Origin: Henricia sp. BOLD:AAB3569
Taxonomy: Eukaryota; Echinodermata; Asteroidea; Spinulosida; Echinasteridae
Length of the DNA: 64,000 nucleotides
Assembly: GCA_037783545.1 (NCBI GenBank)
Contig: JBBELK010000111.1
Coordinates: 1-64,000, forward strand
Direction of reading: 5' to 3'
A model generated the notes under the pieces. The model made no database searches, was not told where the DNA came from, and saw only the letters and a list, made by a program, of their open reading frames with translations. Positions 48,071-59,540 of the stretch are shown here, piece by piece (within the stretch, counting starts at the first letter, position 1; the number at the start of each line of letters is the position of its first letter). Position numbers and translations under genes: made by a program.

Positions 48071-49129
48071 TTTTAAGACCGGAAAATTACACATTTATTC
48101 CCTAATGCGTACTCTTTCTATACCGTATATGATGACACACCGAAAGTGCGCCGGATAAGTTTAGGGTTGGCATTTTTTATTTGTAACACCGAAGCCGGTG
48201 CACCGCGTTAGTTTAGCTACGCGTCATAAGTTAGGTCCAGGTTATTTTTAGAGATGTAGTTTCAGGGTCTCTCGATAGATGCACATTGTTCAAAAGCCTG
48301 TTCTTCCAAATTCCTGTCCACATTTATTGGTACTTTATAAAAAACGTAAATTAGTAGACATTTAACGTTTCTGTAAATTGCGGAGTAATAAGTTTCCGAA
48401 GTACATGTACTCCAATTGAACGCATGAACGGTGAAGTTCGGGCGTATGCGTGTTCGTTCGTTTGTGCCGTTTGGGCCCGTGTCAAAACAGATCACCGTAC
48501 TTCATCGCGTTCATTGTGATTATAGCGCCCTCTTTCCCCTAAAAGTGAACAACACGCGGACACATGACCGAGCTTGCACGATAGCGTTTCCCCATTTTGA
48601 CACGACCGCGTTGTCCGTGGATGCGAATTCGTCAATTGGAGAAAAATGAAGGTGTGTACGCCAGTTTTCAGAGTATTACGGCCAGGGCGGGATGTAAAAC
48701 GTGTAGAGATTTTGATTTTACCCAAACATTGCAATTTCCTGTAAATAGACTTGGTTATAATAAAGATTCCGTTTGGAGCCACGTTTTTGATAGGAAAAAA
48801 TGAATAGTTCTACGGAAAGTATCGGGTTTAATAAGTACATCAATTTCATTTTTAAAAAATGCTGATACTTTCAGCTATCTGGAAGTATGTAAGGGGGTGC
48901 CGTTACAATACGGAAATAGATGACCACCAAATATTTGATAACGTATATAGGCCTATGCCAAAGAAAAATACAACTACAAAAGCGCTCATTTTTGTGCTAC
49001 GCAAATTTATTTATTTTAATGCTGATAAGACCATTTTACATAATGTTTTATAACTCTACTGTGCAGAACATTCTTACTTTTTGTTTTATTTAAAGTGTTT
49101 ATGAAAAGGAAATAATATACCATACACGT
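48071..49129. other. No gene supported
   Basis: Frames at 48431-48803 overlap in several phases without domain or splice support. Confidence 0.4.
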
Positions 49130-49285
49130 TCGCCAGTTGAGACTACGTGCACTAATTCTACGGAACATGACATAAAAAACTCCAAGCATTTTCAAAGCTG
49201 CTAAAATCATGTGTTCTCACCTAATTTCAAGTTTCTGACCATTATGTCATAATAGGAAGAATTAGTAGCGAACGTGTATGCTAAT
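49130..49285 (+). repeat. Dispersed repeat shared with 41540-41700
   Basis: See the partner copy; landmarks GTGCACTAATTCTACGGAAC and AGGAAGAATTAGTAGCG. Confidence 0.55.
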
Positions 49286-49286
49286 G

Positions 49287-49535
49287 CAGTGGCGTACCCA
49301 GGATTTTTCGTTGGAGGGGATTGGCTGACACAACTTGTCCCACGATGCTTAGTGCAAAATCCATGAGCCTGTGATGACGCCATCAATGCTCTTATCCATA
49401 GCCCTGTGTATTGACATAACGGCGACGTCTGTCAAATGTTGGTTGCCCATTTCTTATTTCAGAAAAAAAAGGAAAACCTCGGGTGGTGTCATACAAGCCC
49501 CCGAGGCGCTCCCCACCCGGCCGGGTACGCCACTG
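49287..49535. mobile_element. hAT-like MITE
   Basis: Termini CAGTGGCGTACCC and GGGTACGCCACTG are perfect inverted repeats, 249 bp apart. Flanks TGCTAATG (left) and TGCTATGT (right) look like a decayed 8-bp target duplication, as expected of hAT elements. CAGTGGCGTA-type ends are common in animal hAT-derived repeats. Confidence 0.75.
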
Positions 49536-50029
49536 TGCTATGTATACTTATGAAAATACAATTAAACCCTAAATCACACAAATTAAATCAAAATCTACAT
49601 ATATTATTGGTTTTAATACAAACGTATCTTAAAGCACTACCGGCTGTTATATTATATGGGAAAGAATTGGGAAGTTGATCATGGCTTCAGACCTTGTGTG
49701 CAAAACATATGAGACGGGCTGAAAATTTTCTAAGTGTTTCCTTATAAAATCTTCAATTTTCCCACTCAAAAATGTGGTTTTGTTTTATCAAATCTGGGAT
49801 CACTGATGCTTGATGAGTCATTTTATAGAAAAAAACTGATTTCTCAACTCTTACCCTTTTATGCAATAAAATAAAGCTTGTTCTTTTGTATTCACATCAC
49901 CCATACATGTACAATAATCCAATCCAGGTACAGGAGTACTCGTCTTCTACCAAAAATGAAGAAAAACGAAAAAACAATTGAGTAGTCGATCATGCATTAG
50001 ACCTTATGTAGGCCTACGTTCCTTTATTA
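49536..50029. other. No gene seen
   Basis: AT-rich. GATCATGGCTTCAGACCTTG near 49677 resembles GATCATGGCTTAAGACATTG near 46893, so old repeat debris is present. Confidence 0.45.
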
Positions 50030-50702
50030 TTATATGTACGTTCCTTTATTTCATGTATAAGAATATTAAAAGTAGTTTATGTAACCTTGATTATCTTGAG
50101 TTATGTGACCTGTACAAACTCTCTCCTCTCTCTGTTAGAAGATATGTTAATGACTGTTTATTTCTTTACAAACACTTCCACAATCTTTTCAATATTACTG
50201 ATGCTAATCCATTCAGTTTACATGTACCCACACGACGGACAAGGCATGCCAACGAACACGTCTTACATGTCCCACGGAGTCGCGTTGAGGTCACAAAACG
50301 TGGCTTTGTTTCCAGAATTTCTTCCACCTACAACGGACTCCATGGAAAATGTGATGTGTTCGGTGTCGCAAGCCTTGGAACTTTCCGGAACCAGAATTAC
50401 CGTGCCATTGCAGCTAACGCAATCTGATTTGCTTTGTGTTTAAATTGTTGCCGTGTTTCTTGTATATAGTCCCCCTTGTACTATAGTTTTCATTTATTTA
50501 ATTTGCCTTTTTTTTCTTCTTCTTTTTTAAGCAGACTTTGTATATATTGAATTTAATTAATTTGAAATTAATTAATTTTTACACATGTTTCATTTAATAT
50601 ATTGATTTATTTCATAGCATTGTTTTTCATAGCATTTATTTATGCCGTCCTGTAATTGGCGACTCGATCGCTGTTCGATTTGGTTAGTAAATAAATAAAA
50701 TA
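50030..50702 (+). mobile_element. 5'-truncated LINE, 3' end
   Basis: Reverse-transcriptase C-terminal codons are followed by a 270-bp 3' UTR with GTAATTGGCGACTCGATCGC and a terminal TAAATAAATAAAATAAATAA tail, as in short-tandem-tailed non-LTR elements. Confidence 0.78.
50040..50427 (+). pseudogene. LINE reverse transcriptase, last ~125 residues
   Basis: The frame contains LSVRRYVNDCLFLYKHFHNL, then the Arg-rich RTRHANEHVLHVPRSRVEVT, GFVSRISSTYNGL and SLGTFRNQ. This order (YK-helix, basic VPR segment, WNxLP-like core, FK-type tail) is that of the C-terminal region of CR1/jockey-group proteins. Catalytic motifs are absent through 5' truncation. It differs from the element at 27493-28866 in sequence and tail, so it is a separate family. 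Confidence 0.72.
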
Positions 50703-51014
50703 AATAAACAAACAGATTGGCTAAAAACATTCTAAACGTTGTTTATAAGAAAATATAATGTTTCCCACTCTTAAATAAGGTTTTTCTATCACATCTACAT
50801 GTACAAGCACGGGTTACATGTAAGTCACTTTAAGGGGGAAAAGCATGATCAACTTCTCTATTCTTTGCTGCAATTTTTAATTTTTCCTTTTCCCCATAAA
50901 AGCGGAGCTCTACAGCTCAATTTATTCTCTAAAACAATACAATGAAAATATATTTACAAGTAAAAGGGAAATATAACAAAGTTATAGTCACATCCTTTAA
51001 GCAAAATTAAAGAC

Positions 51015-51490
51015 GGTATACGTGATTGGTAAACTGTTACAGATAGTTTTATCCCCCTGTGTGATTTAAGATATGCATGATTAAAACCAACCTGAGCAAA
51101 AACCAGCTCCGTACTTTGTCTAACTTTTGAGAAAACGGTCAAAAAAGGGTTTGCAGTCATTTCGCCCCAGAACCACTTCGCCCTGAACCACGGCCTGTGC
51201 ACGAAGTGGTTTTGGAGCGAAGTGGCATTGGGCCGATGGTGTGTTTGGCGATGTGATTTGGGGCGAAATGGCACTCGGGCGAAGTGGCTTGGGGGCGAAA
51301 TGGCACTTGGGCGAAATGGTTTTGGGGCGAATTGAATTTTCGTCGCATGAGACGAAAAATAATTGTTTTACTCATTTCTTAAAGACTATAGCACTTCAGA
51401 CAAAACCATTTCAGGGGAAGTTTTCTACGGTCATCATGTTTATATTGTGTAAGTTAGGCGTAAATCTGTGAACATTTCTGATTTTCGAGA
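51015..51490 (-). mobile_element. TTCGCCCC-family element, copy 2
   Basis: Inverted relative to copy 1. Repeat block 51160-51345 with GGGGCGAAATGG units; the block has a different unit number and order from copy 1, while flanking parts align well. Confidence 0.75.
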
Positions 51491-52084
51491 TACCAATCAT
51501 TTATACTGCCTTTAAGTCAAAGACCATGTGTACAATACTACTTTTGTCAAAAGATGACATTATTACACTAAATTATTTAACAAAAATTAAGTAACCGAGA
51601 AATAACAAACAAAAAGGACATACAAGTTTAGTGAACTGATACAATCACGTGTCTATAATACTTAGAAGAAAAAAAATTACGTCCTTTCCTCTTACAGTAT
51701 ATCTTGCCAAAAAAGACATCGTGTCAAGTCGTTGTTTTTCTAGTAACACGAATTTCTTCAAGTTTGTATGTACATGTACAATATATTAATTATTAATTCC
51801 GTAAAAAACAACTTTATACACCTTATTTTCCAAATGACTCGGTGTAAGCGCCCTATAAGGAAACAAACATAAATCACTACGAATATTATATCTGATAAAT
51901 AACAGGTCGAATAGACTACTAAAGTGTGACGTCAGTTGCCATGGTAATTGGGTCTAAACATTCGCTGGTAATCTGAAACGTCCATTGGTATAGCGTAGGG
52001 AAACAGTTCACTGGTTTTAGTGTAGACCCAGAAACCATGGCAACACACAAAGGGTGACGTTTTCACTTAATTAGTAGTTATTCT
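51491..52084. other. No gene seen
   Basis: AT-rich non-coding DNA. Confidence 0.5.
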
Positions 52085-52315
52085 TGTTATGCTTTCTAAT
52101 AACCTTTTCGACAAAAAGCCAAGCATCAATATGTTTACTACAATTAATGAAAAGATGTTTAATTGTTTCCCTTTCTACATTAGAAAGAGGACATACATCA
52201 TCATCAACAATACCATAACTTTTGAGTTTATCTCTATAGTTGGCAAAATTCTGTGTTTATGTTTAAACCATATGTCTTGGTCATCTGCATCAAAACGTTT
52301 ACACGTCCCATTACT
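52085..52315 (-). pseudogene. LINE C-terminal zinc-knuckle region (zf-RVT-like), frameshifted
   Basis: The minus strand reads WFKHKHRILPTIE in one frame, then after a shift LKSYGIVDDDVCPLSNVERE, TIKHLFINCSKHIDAWLF. The pattern (K-HRILPT, GI, CP-L, ET-HLF-NC, W) matches the C-terminal zf-RVT segment of L1/Tx1-type LINEs. The second cysteine of the CxxC pair is Ser, and a frameshift separates the halves, so it is dead. A 60-bp piece of the same sequence is found at 54391-54452 on the plus strand. Confidence 0.65.
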
Positions 52316-52899
52316 CCATATATAATTTCAATCCATACATTTTCCATACCATACATTTTCAGAAGTTGGTTAAACAATTTTCATATCAGAGTGTGATCCA
52401 AAACTGGTAAACATTAGATGAAAATTTCAGAATATTTTAAATTCATCAAAATAGTGCATCAAATGGTAGAGAAATGTCCACATTTTTCAATTATTATTAA
52501 TACTAAAAAAATAACGAAATTTCTTTTTTTCGCTGGGCACACCGTGCCGTCAAATTGCATGCGAGCTTTTACAGCGTGAGGGACGGACAAAAGGAACATA
52601 AAATTAAATGGCAGTTTTCAATATGAAATGTTTGCAATTCTCCCCTACATAGGTAACATATTTTCACCTAAAGAGAGTATAAACTACGGTCATGTATAAT
52701 GATACTCGGAGGTCGTGAAAAACAAGATATGCCATTTTGTCCGTCCCTCACGTACCAAATACAACTAATTTATTTTCCCTAGCTACTCGATTCTTATTCG
52801 TTTTTATTAAAGTACCGTATCTATTGACCAACTATACCTATCCAGAAATAAACAGTATACACCACTCATTAAGCCTTCTATAGTTATTTAACTTTTAAA

Positions 52900-52931
52900 A
52901 CGTGAGGGACGGACATGTCCGTCCCTCACGT
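52900..52931. repeat. Perfect 32-bp palindrome
   Basis: ACGTGAGGGACGGACA is followed immediately by its exact reverse complement, with no loop. Confidence 0.95.
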
Positions 52932-53225
52932 GACCCGGTCGTCTGCAAAAACAAGATGGCGTGTGGGTGGGAATAGGGGAAGGGTTAAGTGGGATTTGGG
53001 CATAAAGTGGTAGGGAGAGATTGGGTGTAATATGTAATGCAATGGATTATATTGATTTCCGTCCCTGACGCATGAAAAGTGACCCCTGCCTAAAATTGTA
53101 AAGTAAATTCTAATATCTGATATATTGATTGTGTGTATTAACATCATTAGCAAATACAAATATAGGTTCACTTCAGCTTCCTTTTATTGTATTGACTAAG
53201 GAAAGCTATTTGCCTATTGATTTCT

Positions 53226-53243
53226 GTCCCTCACGTGAGGGAC
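53226..53243. repeat. Perfect 18-bp palindrome
   Basis: GTCCCTCACGTGAGGGAC, the same core as at 52900-52931 but joined at the opposite end of the motif. Confidence 0.95.
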
Positions 53244-53452
53244 GGAAATGGATCACGCTCCTCAATGAGTTTCTTATAAATAGATTTAACAGTCATGCCC
53301 AATATTCCAATGACAGAATCTGATTTATCATTAAAGTAAATACAGCAAGGTCCCTCTTTATCTTCCTTAACATATTTATCCACTGTCTCCCTTTTTAATT
53401 CAGTAACAATACGACCAGCATTAATGGGAAAAATATTGCATCTCTCAGCCAA
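53231..53452 (-). pseudogene. LINE ORF2 fragment upstream of the zinc-knuckle
   Basis: A 73-codon minus frame (MAERCNIFPINAGRIVTELK start; GMTVKSIYKKLIEERDPFPS end). The TVKSIYKKLIEER stretch resembles the segment preceding the FQYK-HRILPT region in Tx1-type LINEs. In such proteins the two lie tens of residues apart; here 0.9 kb with the palindrome cluster intervenes, suggesting a later insertion. The frame ends where the GTGAGGGAC motif begins. Confidence 0.45.
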
Positions 53453-54390
53453 TTCATTGAAGGAAATTATTTTACCTGTGTTCGTGATTTATCCCAAATT
53501 TGTAAGTCCTTGAGGCCTATAAGGATTTTACTAACACTTTCTCTTGGTTACCAGTGATTACGCTATTGTTCCACATATTAATCTAAATGTATCTTGTTTA
53601 AATTATTTTCATCAGCGTCGGAACAATTTATTAAACGAGGTTTCTAATTGGTTTGCACTTTCATCACCATGGTACCTAGAAAAGACCAACGTGAACAACG
53701 ATGCTCTCTTGAAGCGAAATAATTTACAAAGATGAACAACATATATTCATCAGGTAAAACTGACCTTCTCTATTTTAAAATAAATTTGCCATAATTTTGT
53801 TTTTACAATAAACAATTGTTAACTGGTGTGGTGTGTGATATGGAGTTTTAACACCCGATGTAGCTCATAGCACCCTCGGTATTGCCTCGGGTGCTATGAG
53901 CTTCCGATGGTGTTAAAACCCATAACCCACACCACATCAGTCAACAATTGTTTTGTTATATTCCGTCTTGGTCTCAGAATATCGTTTCTATTATTTTAAA
54001 TTGCACAACAATTGCACAAATTTTAAATTGCACCTTCGCTAGTCTCTGGACTACCACGTGTGCGTGTGTAACATTGCGAAAGTGGCGCGCGTACGAGTTT
54101 GTTGTTTTGGCGCACAGCGTGTGGAATACTGGAATGGGCGTGTCTCTAGTCGGCGTAACACGCAGTTTATTTTACCAACGGGACAGAGCGTCACGCGTGC
54201 TGTGGACGTGTAAAACGTGCACGCAGATCGCTTTATGGTAGGGCGATATGAACTAAAATTTGCGTACGGCAGCGGGTGATATGAGTTTTTATCGCATGGA
54301 CATGTGATCGTTCTCTAAGACGGGGTATAACTATTTTTGTTACACATTTTTGTTATATGCATCTCCCCGCAGCTATATATATGTACATGT

Positions 54391-54452
54391 ATATGACCAA
54401 GACATATGGTTTAAACATAAACACAGAATTTTGCCAACTAGAGATAAACTCT
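54391..54452 (+). repeat. Short LINE-derived segment
   Basis: ATGACCAAGACATATGGTTT onward repeats (inverted) the piece coding WFKHKHRILPT at 52225-52290. Confidence 0.8.
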
Positions 54453-54498
54453 TTGTGGGGTCGTATGCAAAGCCAAAGGACGTCTTTTCCTGACGCCC

Positions 54499-54606
54499 CA
54501 TACATTACTCATACGTTACTTATACATTACTCATACATTACTTATACATATTCATCTATACTCATACATTACTCGTACATTACTTATACACTACTCATAC
54601 ATTATA
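54499..54606 (+). repeat. Minisatellite, about 10-bp unit
   Basis: Imperfect iterations of CATACATTACT and TATACATTACT. Confidence 0.85.
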
Positions 54607-54923
54607 TTTATGCGCGACTTCTAATTATGCTCCACAAAAACCTGCAACCGTAACCCATGGTTGGCACACACCTACTAACCGAATACCAAATTTAATTTTA
54701 ATCACTCGCCACTTTCAGTTTGTTCAACCCCAACAATTTGCCTATTATCAAGCAACAACCCATTTACAAAAATCAAAACAACTGCCAAAACTGAAGCAAA
54801 TTAGCCTTTTTACACGGTAAATCTGGTCACGACCACTTTATGACGCACGAATCGAAAACGACTGAAAAAAGACGTCTTTAACACGTCGTGCGCCCACATG
54901 TTGCCGTTAACGTCCGGTTGCCG

Positions 54924-55818
54924 TCAGAATAGCGACGCAAGCATGACGTAAATTTTTGTCCCTAAACCCACGTTAATTCGACGCAGTATGTCGACGCCGC
55001 ACTGACGTAATGTGATAACCTTTATATGACGTCTTACCGACGTTATATATGACACCTTATACCCCAGTCACAATTAGCTTGCGGTGGGTTTGCGAGTAGT
55101 TTGCGACGGATTTTTAGGCATTTTCGGCCGGCGCCCCACGGGACTCCTTGCGGCTGCCAGGTCATTTTTGGGCATCGGGCGGGCATCGAGTTACTTTTAA
55201 ATCGGTTTGTAAACCTGGTGCGGCGTTTCGCATCGCAAACTGATCGCCAATAAATCGGTCGATGCCTGGCCGATGTCCGGCAGGGCATCGCACACATCGG
55301 GCGGACTCCGGGCCAAATTGTTGACAACCCAGACAATCCATATATCGGCCAGGCGCCGCCCTGGCCGGAAATCGGCCAGATATCGGCTGGGGTATCGCAG
55401 TGACATCGGCAGGACATCGGACGAGTGCCTGCCGCACACAGGCCGATAAACGGGCCAAGAAATCGACCCCATTCCGTCATGGCAGCGTGCGGGGCACTTT
55501 TAATTGTGACTGTGACCGCCCTATCGCGCGATCTTTCGCCGACCTCTACACGCCGGCCGATGCCTATAAATCGCACACGCCGCCCGGCCTCCGCTTTAAT
55601 TGTGACTTAGGTATTATTCACGTCAAATATTGACGTTAAAGTGACGTCATGTTGACCAAATGTCTAACTTAATGCCGACGTATAGCAAATACGGAAATCG
55701 CCGGCCCATATCTGACGTCGTACCGACGTCTTACCGACGTCGTACACCGACGGGCGACATTCGCCGACCTATGCCGACCTTTGCCGACGTCGGTGCGACG
55801 TATGCTTGCTGTCTGGGA
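54924..55818. mobile_element. Outer nested element with CCGACGT subterminal motifs
   Basis: Right end ACGTATGCTTGCTGTCTGGG and left GCGACGCAAGCATGACGT form a degenerate inverted pair. CCGACGT or TGACGT words are dense within about 150 bp of each end. It is split by another element at 55066-55608. No transposase. Confidence 0.55.
55066..55608. mobile_element. Inner nested element with ATCGGCC subterminal motifs
   Basis: Bounded by AGTCACAATTA and TAATTGTGACT (perfect 11-bp inverted repeats). The interior is GC-rich and dense in ATCGGCC/GGCCGAT-type words. Long minus-strand frames here (up to 177 codons) reflect GC-rich repetition and lack any domain. Confidence 0.6.
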
Positions 55819-56363
55819 AGCTAGTCAATCGGGCTTGACTAGCCAGTTCGACGAGTTTAAAGCTAGTCCACTCTGAGCCCTACTAGTTTGTGTGTACGCG
55901 CGCCACTTTCGCAATGTTACACACGCACACGTGGTAGTCCAGAGACTAGCGAAGGTGCTATTTAAAATTTGTGAAATTTTTGTGCAATTTAAAAGAATAG
56001 AAACGATATTTTGAGACCAAGACGAGATATAACAAAACAATTGTTGACTGGTGTGGTGTGGGTTATGGGTTTTAACACTCTCGGAAGCTCATAGCACCCT
56101 CGGCTTTGCCTCGGGTGCTATGAGCTGCCTCGGGTGTTAAAACTCCATATCCCACACCACACCAGTCAACAATTGTTTAGTGTACATTGTCAGATATTAT
56201 GTCAGAAGGGAAGTAAACTGTGAAACATTAAGCGGAATCCATACGGTCTTTGGGTTATCGTTTAAAGAAAAATCTACGCGATATAAAGTAACAAGATAGG
56301 CCCAACATTTTAACATTTTGTACGTACGATTTTAGCAGCTAGGTGACCAAGTGTCGCTTCAAA

Positions 56364-56610
56364 ACAGGGCCCAATTCCATGGCACTGCTAAGCAAAACAA
56401 TTTGCTTAGCACAGGATTTGTTTGCTTTATTTTGCAAAAATGGATTGCCAGCCAAAATCGTAAGTGATGTGTTTTGAAAGGTATTCTCCCGTACTCTTGC
56501 GAAAAACCAAGTTGGCGTATAATTTTAGTTTGTAATCCATTTTATTAAGGAAATAAATCCTGTGCTAAGCAAATTTTTGTGCTGAGCAGCGCCATGAAAT
56601 TGGCCCCTGT
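56364..56610. mobile_element. GGGCCAATTTCATGGC-ended MITE
   Basis: Inverted ends ACAGGGCCCAATTCCATGGC and GCCATGAAATTGGCCCCTGT, followed inward by CTGCTAAGCA and TTTGCTTAGCACAGGAT mirrored on the right side. 247 bp, no ORF. A related end (TTTATGAAATTGGCCCCCAG) lies in both palindrome arms near 24921 and 31242. Confidence 0.75.
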
Positions 56611-57796
56611 TCAGTGTCGATGTTTTTGCTGCATGCGAAAACACCGAAGCTACGCTGCAGTTGTTGGCCATACATTCTCTACGTCGTCCACAGCGTCATG
56701 TGCGTGTACGTACGTGTGTACATGTGGAATACAAATTTTAATGATGCTACCGTGTTCTACACGCGTCCTACGCGCGACTTAAAAACGCGAAAAACAAAAA
56801 CCGCCCACGCGCTTGGTGACTGCACGAAGTGTATTGGTACGCGTCCCGCTAGCTGAGCGCCAAATTTAACGCGCGCGCTTGCACTACGCAGAACGGGGAC
56901 CTTTTGAACTTGTGTAGCCGACGACCGTTTTATTAAAAACATAATTCAGCACAGCAAATAGCCTTAGAGTAAATATGCAAATATCCCTAATCGATAATTG
57001 AACGCTACACGCTTACGATAGGTTTGGAGAAATTCATCGCAGCACCCATTGTAGCCACGATCCATCGCATCCCTACGATCCATCGCAAGCCTTATTATAG
57101 ACCTTAACTTACGAAGAGTTTAGTGAAATCGACCCTTGGTTACGCTCTTTTAACTTGATCACTAGCTTGTAGCAGCCGAAGAAAAGGAACATGGGTGACA
57201 TCATCACGTAATTTCCTCCATTTTATCAGATTATAAAACTAATAATAATTATTGAGCAAACATGCAAAACATTATACAGAACCCTGCCAAATTTAGCCGA
57301 AATGAACGTAAATCGCCCACTACACGCACCGACTCACGCGAGCGTATTCACCAATGTTGCAGCTCCGAACATTTCACGACCGAGCCCCGGTCAGTTGGCC
57401 ACGTCGTAATCTTCATCTCACGACCGGACCACGCGGTTGCCTTTAAATTGCGCTCTAAGTAACCAAATGCCTGACAATTCCGCTGTTGTTCTTTATAGAC
57501 GTTTTAAGAGCGACTGCACTTGTTATTCGATTATTCGGGTTGCGTTACGGTTTGAATAGTCTGCGACGAGCGTTATAAAGGCACAAGCTAGTCAGCAATG
57601 CCACGAAATATACGCAGCTCCATAGCAAAGAAATGAAAAATGAAAGAAAAATGTTATCCGAGAAGTTTAAGACATGGTGTACTAAGGTGGTTTCTTTCAT
57701 ATGCACGCTAATTAGTATCTACTTGACCGGACTAATTTTGTTTTTGTTTCCAGGTTTCTTCTCCAAAATACAAAACAAAATGGGAATGCAGGAACA
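56611..57796. other. No gene supported
   Basis: Small frames near 56579-56942 and 57262-57462 lack domains and splice support. AATACGCAGCTCC-type words near 57607 recall 43028, so repeat debris is likely. Confidence 0.4.
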
Positions 57797-57802
57797 TTTA
57801 TT
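57797..57802 (-). promoter_or_regulatory. Possible polyadenylation signal of the Methyltransf_FA-like gene
   Basis: AATAAA on the minus strand, 136 bp downstream of the TAA at 57938. Confidence 0.35.
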
Positions 57803-57937
57803 TACAAATGTTGGGATATTAACATGGGCTAATACAAAGTCACCATATAACATTAAATGGGCATAACATTGAACGGGCGGTACTCCACAACATTTTAAAT
57901 GCAAAGCGTAAATTGGCTTCCGAAAGAAAATGTACAA

Positions 57938-58359
57938 TTAAATTGAACACAGATAACGAAAAGTAACACTAAATTTTGCAGATCTTTCGGTTTTAAAACC
58001 TATGTATTTTAAATCTGGGCGTTCTCTAATGGTATCAACGACGAATGGGCTCTGATCGCCTTCATGTCCCACGGTTATCTTCCCGGTAGCAACGTCGTAT
58101 GTCAGCCAGAAGCCGCGAAACTCATCCGGGCTGAGTGGATAGCGACTTCTGAAGCTCGACACGGTGTCGTCAGGAAAGGAAAGGATTACCATTTCAATGC
58201 CATTAGGAATGATGCGGACGACGATGGTCTCTTTTGGAGGTTGGTGGCTAAGGATAATATGGGCATCTTTCTGGCCCTTGATGCTGAGGGCGATTCTCTT
58301 GACATTGACGGCCGAGGGATGGAACTTCACTTCAGTCCCCGTCACCACCGTCTCGCATT
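57938..58359 (-). CDS. Terminal exon: farnesoic-acid O-methyltransferase-like domain (Methyltransf_FA)
   Basis: Acceptor TTGTTGTTTTTCAG precedes an exon read as (E)CETVVTGTEVKFHPS and 139 further codons to TAA. Landmarks of the Methyltransf_FA (PF12248-type) fold are in order: KDAHIILS (about residue 35 of the exon), EFRGFWLTYD (about 85), GKITVGHEGDQSPF, then LKYIGFKTERSA near the end. Full length for one such domain (about 110-120 residues). In animals this domain occurs in extracellular or secreted multidomain proteins as well as in arthropod farnesoic-acid methyltransferases, so enzymatic activity should not be assumed. The usual tryptophan near the domain end is not seen. Upstream exon 61521-61586 fits in phase. 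Confidence 0.72.
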
Positions 58360-58547
58360 CTGAAAAACAACAATCAAGAAAGGAAGTATTTGGCAGAAAT
58401 ATATTGGTAGATCACCAAAATATCATGTGGGCAATTGGAAGAGTATCTAAATATAGAGTAAAGCCGTGTTCCGGGTATTTTTTTCTTATGTCTGTTGAGA
58501 TCCAATGGTGGATAAAATAAGGTTTTGAATGCAGATACACTATGAAA

Positions 58548-58618
58548 AACTAACAATGGAAATTTGGCACACACCATTGTTAATAACAATGGTTTGTGCC
58601 CAATTTCCATTGTTAGTT
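58548..58618. repeat. Hairpin in the intron
   Basis: AACTAACAATGGAAATTTGG pairs with CCAATTTCCATTGTTAGTT, with inner ACACACCATTGTT and AACAATGGTTTGTG. Nearly the entire 71 bp is stem. Confidence 0.75.
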
Positions 58619-58802
58619 GCTCATAGTGATAGACAATAAAATCTGGACAGATTTTGTAACCGTAACGATTGAAATTATTAGAAACGAAATGTAAAAACCA
58701 AAGTGCTAAAATGAATAACAAAAAACGAATTCCCTTTTTCAATAATACAAATACAATTCCGATCACCGCATGAGACGGATTTTACGCAATTAGGTCGAAT
58801 TA

Positions 58803-59540
58803 AAGGTACACACCGGCCTACCGTTTATATGATTTAGTGATTTAGCATCACTGACAATAATTGTTCGATGGTCGTTGTGACAAAAAAATAATCAAACTAT
58901 CACGTAAATAAGTAAACAAATTAAAAATTAACAAAAGAGGCCCATATATTGGGCTATACGCTTTACCAGCCGGCCATCGCTGTATAATAGTAAATAAAGG
59001 TGGCGTTCGATACGGGCCGACACGTGGTTAAAGCTCGTTTTCCCTGACTAATCACACCTTGCATGATCCTCCAAGGTCAGTGCTGAATCGCGGAAGGTAC
59101 TCGAACGCAGTGGTTTTTTCCACGTCCGCAATGCATGGTGCTTTTTCTTCGGATATTATTTGTATCGCCGCAAATCCGCGAAAATCTGAGAGGATTCTCT
59201 CGTCCATATCAACACCCAGAAACCCTTCTAATGAAACCTGCTGGCAGATTTGTCTACAAATTGGAAAATACAGTATGTAAATAGTGTTTGTAGGACATTA
59301 TTTTCCATCAAGAAGAGAAACCAACCGCGAATGACAAAAGCAACTCGCACTTCACGCTGGTTTCTACAGCTAAAAATAAAACTAACTCGAAGACCACGTG
59401 ATTATCTGGAACCCAAATCTGGTACCAGAAAATCACATGACTTTGGTTTCTTTGACATGCTCAAAAACGGCCAAATTTGATGGTTTCTTTTCAGGATCTA
59501 TTTAGTTTATTTCTGAAGGACTTTTAGAATCTTGTATTGG
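58803..59540 (+). repeat. Dispersed repeat, long copy
   Basis: It begins TAAAGGTACACACCGGCCTA, aligns with 42221-42420 at its start and with 37330-37890 further in, and lies inside the intron of the minus-strand Methyltransf_FA-like gene. A consensus would join these partial copies into one roughly 0.74-kb family. Confidence 0.75.

Larger units (their letters stand above)
52576..53246. repeat. Cluster of GTGAGGGACGGA palindromic motifs
   Basis: Motif copies at 52576, 52738 (inverted), 52901 and 52916 (head to head), 53058 (inverted, one change), and 53226 and 53233 (head to head). They share the core GTGAGGGACGG and occur in both orientations. The interval sits between two parts of an L1/Tx1-type LINE fragment. 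Confidence 0.8.
53811..56177. mobile_element. 2.37-kb composite element with 284-bp TIRs and TA flanks
   Basis: Arms 53811-54094 and 55894-56177 are reverse complements. Both start with AACAATTGTT and contain a secondary hairpin (GCTCATAGCACCCTCGG paired with CGGGTGCTATGAGC). TA dinucleotides flank both ends (53809-53810, 56178-56179), fitting a TA-targeting DNA transposon. There is no transposase; the interior is filled with other nested repeats. Confidence 0.75.

Noticed and set aside
55043-55576. 177-codon minus-strand frame and overlapping shadows
   Set aside because: They lie inside a GC-rich transposon full of ATCGGCC words. All frames are long here, and no domain is visible.
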